Positions 1 through 5,668 of a DNA stretch of 7,303 bases are shown piece after piece. The stretch comes from Anaerolineaceae bacterium UBA5311 (GTDB taxonomy: Bacteria > Chloroflexota > Anaerolineae > Anaerolineales > Anaerolineaceae). Under the pieces are notes generated by a model. That model searched no databases. It had not been told where the DNA came from and saw only the letters and a list, made by a program, of their open reading frames with translations. The position numbers were made by a program, and so were the translations under genes. Positions within the stretch are counted from its first letter, which is position 1. Each line of letters opens with the position of its first letter. The stretch is from the NCBI GenBank assembly GCA_002411175.1, contig DHRN01000103.1, positions 69,033 through 76,335 on the forward strand, written 5' to 3'.

Positions 1-18
1 GGGGGGGGGGCAGGGGGG
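1..18. repeat. G homopolymer run at window start
   Basis: Ten consecutive G, then CA, then six more G. A run this pure at the very edge of the sequence may be an assembly or sequencing artefact, or the edge of a G-rich repeat. The runs could in principle form a G-quadruplex. The following bases, up to about 111, contain nothing I recognise: no convincing ORF, RNA or repeat arm. Confidence 0.6.
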
Positions 19-111
19 TGACAGAATTACAAGATGAAGGCAGGAATCTGGTCACTCCGAGTCGTTTTGCCGTTTTGCCTTGACAATTAGGGTAAATTCC
101 GTACGATAAAT

Positions 112-237
112 AGGCGAAGCAATCTGCAGTTTATCTTTTTGCTTGTACCCACGACAAGAAAATTAAGGCAGGCTGCCGCGCGCCCTTGTTGGCATTCAAA
201 AGCTCCCGCCTTTCGTCTGACGGGGGCTCGCAGTGAC
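112..237. repeat. 152-bp tandem repeat, copy 1 (5' end truncated)
   Basis: This is the first and most diverged copy of the upstream tandem array. It shares the core running from GCGAAGCAATCTGCAG through TTTATCTTTTTGCTT and GGCAGGCTGCCGCGC, and ends at GCTCGCAGTGAC (226-237). It lacks the outer left terminus GTCATTGCGAGC found in the other copies. The middle also differs around 186-215. A 13-nt spacer separates it from copy 2. Confidence 0.85.
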
Positions 238-250
238 GCATCTGTAACCC

Positions 251-391
251 GTCATTGCGATCGAAGCGAAGCAATTTGCAGTTTATCTTTTTGCTTGTAC
301 CCACGACAAGAAAATTAAGGCAGGCTGCCGCGCCCCCTTATTGTGTGATTCATAAATTCCTGTCATTCAACTGACGGGGGCTCGCAGTGAC
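251..391. repeat. 152-bp tandem repeat, copy 2
   Basis: A full copy of the upstream element, 141 bp, followed by the 13-nt spacer GGATCTGTAATTT. It begins GTCATTGCGATC and ends GCTCGCAGTGAC; the two ends are imperfect inverted repeats of each other. The central part contains the small palindrome GGCAGGCTGCC. The layout resembles a palindromic intergenic or MITE-like element with no coding capacity. Many bacteria carry related GTCATTGCGAGCGAAGCGAAGCAATC intergenic repeats (general knowledge, not searched). Confidence 0.9.
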
Positions 392-404
392 GGATCTGTA
401 ATTT

Positions 405-543
405 GTCATTGCGAGCGAAGCGAAGCAATCTGCAGTTTATCTTTTTGCTTCTATTCAAGAAAAAAGATCAAAGTCAGACTGCCGCGCCCCCTTATTGTGA
501 TTCATAAGTTCCTGTCATTCAACTGACGGGGGCTCGCAGTGAC
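405..543. repeat. 152-bp tandem repeat, copy 3
   Basis: A full copy, 139 bp, followed by the same 13-nt spacer GGATCTGTAATTT. The termini GTCATTGCGAGC (405-416) and GCTCGCAGTGAC (532-543) are inverted repeats with 11 of 12 positions matching. The segment around 462-480 differs from copies 1 and 2, so the inner part diverges faster than the ends. Confidence 0.9.
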
Positions 544-556
544 GGATCTGTAATTT

Positions 557-694
557 GTCATTGCGAGCGAAGCGAAGCAATCCGCAGTTTATCTTTTTGC
601 ACTAATTATGACAAGAGAATAAAAGCAGGCTGCCGCGCCCCCTTATTGTGATTCATAAGTTCCTGTCATTCAACTGACGGGGGCTCGCAGTGAC
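557..694. repeat. 152-bp tandem repeat, copy 4
   Basis: The last full copy, 138 bp, with left terminus GTCATTGCGAGC and right terminus GCTCGCAGTGAC (683-694). Its right half, from about 625, is essentially identical to copy 3. The inner segment after TTTATCTTTTTGC (about 600-625) is distinct. The spacer that follows copies 2 and 3 is diverged here, marking the end of the array. Confidence 0.9.
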
Positions 695-720
695 GGATTT
701 GAGATCTACAATTTCAAAGT

Positions 721-789
721 TCCCCGCTCCCCGCTTCCAGCTCATCGTTCTTCTCACCCCCTTTAATTCCCCCTCTAAAGAGGGGGTCG
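721..789. repeat. Pyrimidine-rich direct repeat, copy A, with palindrome
   Basis: The first 53 bp (721-773) recur exactly at 805-857. The copy ends in a hairpin (769-786): CCCCCTC, loop TAAA, GAGGGGG, a perfect 7-bp stem. The CCCCCTTTAATTCCCCC phrase is typical of dispersed non-coding intergenic repeats. I see no gene in it. Confidence 0.85.
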
Positions 790-804
790 TTGTCGCGCAC
801 TCGC

Positions 805-872
805 TCCCCGCTCCCCGCTTCCAGCTCATCGTTCTTCTCACCCCCTTTAATTCCCCCCCAAAGACGGGGTCG
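805..872. repeat. Pyrimidine-rich direct repeat, copy B, degenerate palindrome
   Basis: The second copy of the element at 721-789, separated from it by 15 nt. The first 53 bp are identical. The terminal palindrome is damaged (CCCCCCAAAGACGGGG against a clean CCCCCTC/GAGGGGG stem in copy A), with a 1-nt length difference. Confidence 0.85.
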
Positions 873-988
873 ATAATCCACGCCTTCGTCGAAAGTGGTC
901 GTTATTCCACAATGTAAACGCCTGTCCGCTTTTTGTCTCAGCCAGTTTGTTGAATTATCGTGATGAATGCGAAAATGGCAGAAATTAT
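873..988. other. Unique intergenic stretch, no gene seen
   Basis: Between the pyrimidine-rich repeats and the putative promoter there is about 115 nt of non-repeated sequence. I find no ORF with a convincing start and ribosome binding site, no tRNA-like fold and no repeat. It most likely is the upstream region of the operon and could hold regulator sites, but I recognise no operator. Confidence 0.4.
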
Positions 989-1017
989 TTGAATATGGAC
1001 AACACATAAGCTATTAT
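989..1017 (+). promoter_or_regulatory. Putative sigma70-type promoter for the moe/moa operon
   Basis: TTGAAT (989-994) and TATTAT (1012-1017) are separated by exactly 17 nt. They match the -35 consensus at 4 of 6 positions and the -10 consensus at 5 of 6. Transcription would start near 1024 and leave an 80-100 nt leader before moeA. This is the only good pair I noticed in the AT-rich stretch directly before the operon. The leader contains a weak inverted repeat CAGAAA/TTTCTG (about 1046-1072), but nothing I can match to the Moco riboswitch. Confidence 0.4.
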
Positions 1018-1104
1018 TAGTGGAAAGAGTCCATAATGAATTTACAGAAAATCTGACAGACAATCTTTCTGCCATGATTGAATTAACGCGCGATTACTAA
1101 ATTA

Positions 1105-2328
1105 TTGAGTACAATTCAAGTCCAAATGTTTACGGTTGTTTCACTATCAGAAGCTCAGGAGATTCTCGATCGCCAGTTTGGCAATTTAAGGCTGCCAACC
1201 GAATCTGCAAAACCCGAAGACGCAGCCGGTCGGTTCCTGGCAATCGATATCATTTCTGACGAATTTGTTCCGGCTTTCGATCGCTCCACGGTCGACGGTT
1301 TTGCTGTGATCAGCAGCGATCTGCGCGGGTGTTCCGAACCGATCCCCGCCATCCTGCATAAAGCCGGCGAAAGCCCGATGGGTACGATTCCCACGCACAG
1401 GCTGCAATCTGGCGAGTGTTTCTACGTGCCCACCGGCGCCGCGCTGCCGGCAGGGGCGGACGCGATGGTCATGATTGAATTCGTTGAAGATTTTGGAGCA
1501 GGCGATTTTGGTTTTGTTAAAGCGGTCGCCCCTGGTGCGAACATGATTTTAAAAGGTGAAGATTTGCTGCCCGGCGACCTGATTTTGCCTCGTGGTAAAC
1601 GGCTCAACCCCGCCGATATCGGCACGCTTGCGTTGATGGGCATGACCGAAATCGCAACCTACAAAAAACCTAAAGTAGCGATTATCTCAACCGGAGATGA
1701 GCTGGTGTCGGCAGGCAAGGCGCTCGCACCCGGCAGTATCCGCGATGTGAACACACCGATGCTCGCGGCTCTTCTGCATGAAGCCGGAGCGATCGCACAA
1801 ACGCACGAAATTGTCCCGGATCAGCGCGACCTGCTGCGAACGGCAATGAAACACGCTCTTGTTACCGCCGACATTCTGATTGTTACCGGTGGCACTTCGG
1901 TGGGTGAGCAAGACAACCTGCCCAGCCTGGTTGAGGAGCTTGGTCAGATTTTCGTACATGGCATTGCGATTAAACCCGGCAAACCGACCATCATCGGTGA
2001 AATCGATGGCAAGCCTTTTTTTGGCTTGCCTGGCAACCCGGTGGCGGCTTTCTTCATGTTCCACGCCCTGGTCAAACCGCTGCTCTGTTCTCTTGCGCAC
2101 AGCCAAACCGAACAACTCTCAAGTGAAGCGCATCTGACCCGCGCAATTTCATCCAACCATGGGCGGGAAGAGGTGATCCTCGTCCGGCTCGAAGGTGACA
2201 AGGCAATCCCGGTTCCATCAAAATCCGGTCTTATCTCCACCGTTTCCAAAGCCAACGGCTACTTCCTGATTCCTCGTGATCGCGAAGGACTGGCTTCTGG
2301 TGAGAGGGTCAATATTATCCGATTGTGA
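1105..2328 (+). CDS. moeA: Molybdopterin molybdenumtransferase MoeA
   Basis: MoeA inserts molybdate (or tungstate) into adenylylated molybdopterin, the last general step of Mo-cofactor synthesis, in the cytoplasm. The 407-aa length is normal for the family. Seen: the N-terminal motif DRSTVDGFA (residues 59-67), PTGAALPAGADAMV (109-122), GEDLLPGD, then the MoCF-binding domain with STGDEL (195-200), TGGTSVGEQD (261-270), KPGKP (290-294) and GLPGNP (307-312), and a C-terminal beta-barrel-like domain IV (about 335-407). All the usual acidic active-site positions look intact. The first possible start is TTG at 1105; an in-frame ATG at 1126 gives a protein beginning MFTVVSLSEAQ, which looks more like family N-termini. 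Neither has a clear Shine-Dalgarno, so the start is uncertain by 7 codons. It is the first gene of the operon; its stop lies 6 nt before the next gene. Confidence 0.95.
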   Translation: MSTIQVQMFTVVSLSEAQEILDRQFGNLRLPTESAKPEDAAGRFLAIDIISDEFVPAFDRSTVDGFAVISSDLRGCSEPIPAILHKAGESPMGTIPTHRLQSGECFYVPTGAALPAGADAMVMIEFVEDFGAGDFGFVKAVAPGANMILKGEDLLPGDLILPRGKRLNPADIGTLALMGMTEIATYKKPKVAIISTGDELVSAGKALAPGSIRDVNTPMLAALLHEAGAIAQTHEIVPDQRDLLRTAMKHALVTADILIVTGGTSVGEQDNLPSLVEELGQIFVHGIAIKPGKPTIIGEIDGKPFFGLPGNPVAAFFMFHALVKPLLCSLAHSQTEQLSSEAHLTRAISSNHGREEVILVRLEGDKAIPVPSKSGLISTVSKANGYFLIPRDREGLASGERVNIIRL

Positions 2329-2330
2329 GG
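2326..2330 (+). promoter_or_regulatory. Ribosome binding site of moeA-PBP fusion gene, overlapping moeA stop
   Basis: TGAGG contains the moeA stop codon TGA and lies 4 nt before the ATG at 2335. The spacing is short. The overlap suggests that ribosomes ending moeA help initiation of the next gene. Confidence 0.5.
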
Positions 2331-2334
2331 TTTC

Positions 2335-4245
2335 ATGGCATTTAAATATTTGAGCAATGTTCCCCTTGATGAAGCGCGTGAGAAATTTCTTGCTACTCTA
2401 ATTTCAAAAGGGCTGCGGTTAGAAACGGAACCGGTAAAAACCATCGACGCCAATCACCGTATCGCTGCTGAAGCGGTCTACGCCCACATCAGTACGCCGC
2501 ATTACAACTCGTGCGCCATGGACGGTATCGCCCTGGATGCCAGCCTGACTTTTAACGCCACCGATACACGCCCTGTCACCCTCCAGGCAGAACAGTTCCA
2601 CTGGGTCAACACGGGCGAATCGCTTCCTGACAACTGTGATGCCGTCGTGATGGTTGAAGATGTGATCGACACAGGTGGTGGTGCCATTCAGCTTTTCGGT
2701 GCAGCCGTTCCATGGCAGCATGTCCGCCAAATCGGCGAAGATATTGCCCAGGGCGATATGATCATCCCCAGCTACACGGAGATCACCCCCGCGATCCAGG
2801 GCGCCTTACTTGCAGCCGGTGTTTTGGAACTTATGGTCATTAAAAAACCGCGCGTTGGTATCATCCCCACGGGCAGCGAATTGGTCTCTCCCCAAACCAA
2901 CCCCAAGGAAGGCGAGATCATCGAGTTCAATTCCACGATCATCAAAGGTTTGCTCGAGGATTGGGGCTGCGAGCCGTTAATTTACCCCATTGTCCGCGAT
3001 GACCAGGCACTTGTTGCCACGTCGGTTCGACAGGCGCTGGCACAGTGCAATTTTGTACTGCTCAACGCCGGCTCTTCTGCAGGAAAAAAGGACTATTCTG
3101 TCGGCGCGATTGCCGAAAATGGGGAAGTCGTTCTCCACGGGGTTGCAATCAGACCTGGCAAGCCAGTTGTACTTGCATTTGCGCTCGAAGATGAAAAAGT
3201 GATACCCTTGGTGGGACTGCCCGGATATCCGGTTTCTGCTATTTTGGTGATGGAAGAACTGGTGCGTCCCGCATTGAACCTTCTGTTGAAGCAAAGTTAC
3301 GAAAGCAGACCATTGGCAGAAGCTACCGTCTCGCGACGGTTGACTTCCTCTCTGAAATACCATGAATTCATCCGTGCCAGGGTTGGCGGCGTGGACGGTA
3401 AGCTTGTGGCAGTTCCGCTTAATCGAGGGGCAGGCGTAGTTAGTTCGTTTGTTAAGGCGGATGGTATTATTGAGGTTCCTCAAAATACCGAAGGATACGA
3501 AGCCGATGAGAAAGTGCCGGTAAGATTGGTGAGGAAAATGGAAGATATTAACAAAACATTGGTAATCACGGGCAGTCACGACCCGTTGATTGACGAATTG
3601 ATCGATTTGATGAAAATTAAGTCACCTGGCAGCAAGGTTGTCTCATCGCATGTTGGCAGCATGGGTGGTCTGATGGCGCTAAAACGGGGCGAATCTCATT
3701 TGGGCGGTACCCACCTGATGGATGAAGAAACCGGAGAATACAACAAGAGCTATATCAAGCGTTATTTCCCGGATGGCGGCGTCAGGCTAATCAGTGTGGT
3801 CTTCCGCAGTCAGGGGCTGATGGTAGCTAAAGATAATCCTATGCAAATTGAATCGGTAGCGGATCTTACCAGGGTCAGCTATGTCAATCGTCAAAAAGGG
3901 TCCGGCACCAGGATTTTATTGGATTATCTTCTCAAGCAAAGCGGATTGGAAACAAGGCAAATCAAAGGCTATGATCGCGAAGAAATCACCCACACAGCCG
4001 TAGCAGCTGCCGTTGCCAGCGGCACAGCGGATGCGGGTATGGGCATACTCGCGGCTGCCAAAATCTACGACCTGGGCTTTATTCCTTTAATCTGGGAGCA
4101 GTACGACCTGCTGGTGGACGAAAAAACGTTTGAGCACCCGGAGTTCAAGCTCCTGCTCGAAGTGATGCGCAGCGAGAAATTCGCAGAGCGGCTAGGGAAA
4201 CTGGGCGGATACCAGCTCAACAACCCGGGAGGAGAAGTTTTATGA
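2335..4245 (+). CDS. moeA: MoeA-like protein fused to a C-terminal periplasmic-binding-protein-like (LysR-type/molybdate-binding) domain
   Basis: 636 aa, about 230 longer than plain MoeA. Residues 1-~397 are a complete but divergent MoeA: PHYNSCAMDGIA (55-66), NTGESLP (92-98), PTGSEL (178-183, where most MoeA have GDE), NAGSSAGKKDY (244-254, where most have GGxSxGxxD), RPGKP (273-277), GLPGYP (294-299), and domain IV to about 397. Residues ~408-630 resemble the PBP-like domain known from MoeA fusions and molybdate-responsive regulators: GSHD (413-416), VGSMGGL (440-446), GGTHLMD (457-463), NRQKGSGTR (518-526) and TADAGMGI (564-571). No signal peptide or membrane segment is visible, so the binding domain is cytoplasmic and cannot be a transporter receptor. 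Inference: it binds molybdate, tungstate or the cofactor and presents it to the MoeA part, or it senses metal level. The altered active-site residues leave open whether the MoeA part is catalytic. It lies 6 nt after moeA and overlaps moaC by 4 nt. Confidence 0.9.
   Translation: MAFKYLSNVPLDEAREKFLATLISKGLRLETEPVKTIDANHRIAAEAVYAHISTPHYNSCAMDGIALDASLTFNATDTRPVTLQAEQFHWVNTGESLPDNCDAVVMVEDVIDTGGGAIQLFGAAVPWQHVRQIGEDIAQGDMIIPSYTEITPAIQGALLAAGVLELMVIKKPRVGIIPTGSELVSPQTNPKEGEIIEFNSTIIKGLLEDWGCEPLIYPIVRDDQALVATSVRQALAQCNFVLLNAGSSAGKKDYSVGAIAENGEVVLHGVAIRPGKPVVLAFALEDEKVIPLVGLPGYPVSAILVMEELVRPALNLLLKQSYESRPLAEATVSRRLTSSLKYHEFIRARVGGVDGKLVAVPLNRGAGVVSSFVKADGIIEVPQNTEGYEADEKVPVRLVRKMEDINKTLVITGSHDPLIDELIDLMKIKSPGSKVVSSHVGSMGGLMALKRGESHLGGTHLMDEETGEYNKSYIKRYFPDGGVRLISVVFRSQGLMVAKDNPMQIESVADLTRVSYVNRQKGSGTRILLDYLLKQSGLETRQIKGYDREEITHTAVAAAVASGTADAGMGILAAAKIYDLGFIPLIWEQYDLLVDEKTFEHPEFKLLLEVMRSEKFAERLGKLGGYQLNNPGGEVL
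4228..4234 (+). promoter_or_regulatory. Strong Shine-Dalgarno of moaC
   Basis: GGAGGAG ends 7 nt before the ATG at 4242 and is embedded in the last codons of the fusion gene. It fixes the moaC start at the ATGA overlap (start 4242-4244, upstream stop 4243-4245). Confidence 0.8.
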
Positions 4246-4724
4246 AGCTAACCCATCTGGATGAAGACGGAAAGGCGATAATGGTGGATATCACCAAAAA
4301 GAATCCCACAGAGCGCGTAGCCATCGCCTCCGGAGCTGTGAAAATGAAGCCCGAGACGTTGGAAATGATCCGTACAGGCGAGGTAAAAAAAGGCGATGTA
4401 CTCGCTGTAGCCCGTGTGGCTGGGATCATGGCTGCCAAAAAGACAGCTGATCTAATCCCCCTTTGCCATCCTTTGCCAATAACATCTGCTAAAATAGAAT
4501 TTGTATTCTTAGAACAAGATGCCCTGAAAATTATCGCTGAAACCAAAACGACTTACAGCACCGGTGTCGAGATGGAAGCCCTGACCGCGGTTAGTGTAGC
4601 TGCGCTGACTATTTATGACATGTGCAAGTCGGTCGACCGCGGAATGGTGATCAGCGAAATCAGACTTGAGAAAAAAGCAGGAGGAAACTCCGGCGTGTTC
4701 AACCTGGAGGAGTCGGAAATTTGA
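4242..4724 (+). CDS. moaC: Cyclic pyranopterin monophosphate synthase MoaC
   Basis: MoaC converts 3',8-cyclo-7,8-dihydro-GTP, the product of MoaA, to cyclic pyranopterin monophosphate, the first stable intermediate of Moco synthesis. The 160 aa match the usual family length. Seen: the N-terminal LTHLDEDGKAIMVD signature, KGDVLAVARVAGIMAAKKTADLIP around the middle, LCHPLP (74-79), TGVEMEALTAVSVAALTIYDMCK with D126 and K129 at the catalytic positions known for this family, and a GGNSG tail. The N-terminal motif begins at residue 3, so the chosen ATG is right; a strong GGAGGAG precedes it. It overlaps the upstream gene by 4 nt and the following moaA by 4 nt (TTGA), consistent with coupled synthesis of the two enzymes that act in sequence. 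Confidence 0.97.
   Translation: MKLTHLDEDGKAIMVDITKKNPTERVAIASGAVKMKPETLEMIRTGEVKKGDVLAVARVAGIMAAKKTADLIPLCHPLPITSAKIEFVFLEQDALKIIAETKTTYSTGVEMEALTAVSVAALTIYDMCKSVDRGMVISEIRLEKKAGGNSGVFNLEESEI
4706..4712 (+). promoter_or_regulatory. Shine-Dalgarno that decides the TTG start of moaA
   Basis: GGAGGAG lies 8 nt before the TTG at 4721. No ATG or GTG lies in frame between this site and the conserved radical-SAM motif, so it strongly supports initiation at TTG, which overlaps the moaC stop as TTGA. Confidence 0.8.
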
Positions 4725-5668
4725 AAGATTCATTCGGAAGGGAAATTGACTATTTGCGCCTTTCATTGACAGAGCGCTGCACTTTACGCTGCGTCTACTG
4801 CCGTGTGGATGAGGGTTATTGCCCTAAAGCTCAGGAGTTGAGCGCGGAGGAATTTCTCTTGATCGCCAAAGCCGCGGTCGATTTGGGAGTAAAACGTATC
4901 CGTTTGACAGGTGGGGAACCTTTGCTGCGCAAAGACCTGCTGCAGATCGTAGGCGGAATCGCGGTATTGCCTGGTCTGGAAGATCTTTCCATGACCACAA
5001 ATGCACAGATGTTGGCGAAAATTGCCCCCGACCTGAAAGCGGCTGGTTTGAGACGCCTGAATATCAGCATAGACTCTCTGAATCAAGATCTGTTCAAAAA
5101 ACTTACCGGTGGAAGTCTGCAGAAAGTACTGGATGGGATTGATGCGGCGATTGCGGCAGGTTTTGAGCCGATTAAGATCAACGTCGTGCTCATGCGTGGT
5201 GTCAATGACCATGAGATCGACGATTTCATCGCTCTGACCGCCAAGCATAAGATTGATGTACGTTTTATTGAGTATATGCCAATCGGAAATCATACCAGCA
5301 GCAGTCAGTTGCGCCTGAACAACCTGGAACTAATCGCGGCACGACCTTGGTTGAAGCCGTTACCTCCCCGACTGCACGGTCAGCCTTCATCCGACTATAC
5401 CTACGACGGCGCCTTGGGTCGGGTAGGCTTTATCAGCCCGATTTCCCATCGTTTTTGTGCCGACTGTAACCGCATCCGCATTATGAGTGATGGCTGCCTG
5501 CGCACCTGCCTGGGGAGGGATGCCGAGGTTTCGCTGCGCGGTGCTCTTGATGAAGGGAAGGACGCTCTAAAACAAATAATGCGCCAGGCGATACTTGAAA
5601 AACCAAAACAGCACTGTTTTGACCAGGAAGCTCTTGAATTGCGAAACATGAGCGGGATCGGAGGGTAA
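4721..5668 (+). CDS. moaA: GTP 3',8-cyclase MoaA (radical SAM)
   Basis: MoaA is a radical-SAM enzyme with two [4Fe-4S] clusters that converts GTP to 3',8-cyclo-7,8-dihydro-GTP, the first step of Moco synthesis. The 315 aa are slightly short of the common 320-340. Seen: FGREIDYLRLSLTERC, with the N-terminal cluster motif CxxxCxxC at C20, C24 and C27; TGGEP (63-67), the SAM-binding GGE motif; SIDSL; and the C-terminal cluster CxxC-x13-C at C246, C249 and C263 within FCADCNRIRIMSDGCLRTC. The protein ends NMSGIGG, so the C-terminal Gly-Gly needed by this family is present. The start is TTG, chosen because of the spaced GGAGGAG and because the family N-terminus begins here. It overlaps moaC by 4 nt and abuts the next ATG with no gap. 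[4Fe-4S] dependence fits an anaerobic lifestyle but does not prove it. Confidence 0.97.
   Translation: MKDSFGREIDYLRLSLTERCTLRCVYCRVDEGYCPKAQELSAEEFLLIAKAAVDLGVKRIRLTGGEPLLRKDLLQIVGGIAVLPGLEDLSMTTNAQMLAKIAPDLKAAGLRRLNISIDSLNQDLFKKLTGGSLQKVLDGIDAAIAAGFEPIKINVVLMRGVNDHEIDDFIALTAKHKIDVRFIEYMPIGNHTSSSQLRLNNLELIAARPWLKPLPPRLHGQPSSDYTYDGALGRVGFISPISHRFCADCNRIRIMSDGCLRTCLGRDAEVSLRGALDEGKDALKQIMRQAILEKPKQHCFDQEALELRNMSGIGG
5660..5665 (+). promoter_or_regulatory. Shine-Dalgarno of the MOSC-MogA gene, encoded by moaA's last two Gly codons
   Basis: GGAGGG consists exactly of the final two sense codons of moaA (GGA Gly314, GGG Gly315). TAA and then the ATG at 5669 follow. The same bases therefore encode the conserved C-terminal Gly-Gly of MoaA and form the ribosome binding site of the next gene. 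Spacing to ATG is short (about 4 nt from GGAGG). Confidence 0.65.

Noticed and set aside
112..694. CRISPR array
   Set aside because: The repeat period is about 152 bp with nearly the whole unit conserved and a constant 13-nt spacer. There are no short repeats with unique spacers and no cas genes.
653..1007. Overlapping open frames on both strands (653-841, 714-1007 on the minus strand; 690-917 on the plus strand)
   Set aside because: They lie in the direct repeats and their translations contain the same internal repetition as the DNA. They have no ribosome binding site and no family motif.
1020..1100. Short frame starting GTG at 1020, 26 codons, ending TAA 4 nt before moeA; possible leader peptide
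   Set aside because: No Shine-Dalgarno, no regulatory codon run and no recognisable sequence. It lies in the likely 5' leader. Length alone does not support a gene.
1024..1104. Possible Moco riboswitch in the operon leader
   Set aside because: The leader is short and AT-rich with only a weak CAGAAA/TTTCTG dyad. I cannot identify the conserved multi-helix structure of the Moco RNA motif. A covariance-model search would decide.
1687..2115. 142-codon frame on the minus strand
   Set aside because: It is antisense to the MoCF-binding domain of moeA, with no own ribosome binding site or family signature.
3535..3560. Possible frameshift or two separate genes at the MoeA/PBP junction of the second gene
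   Set aside because: The frame is continuous from 2335 to 4245 with a short linker (about residues 398-407) and no stop or ribosome binding site at the junction, so it is a true fusion.
2977..3579. 200-codon frame on the minus strand
   Set aside because: It lies wholly within the MoeA-PBP fusion gene, whose MoeA motifs are unmistakable in the plus frame. The minus-strand translation has no recognisable motif.
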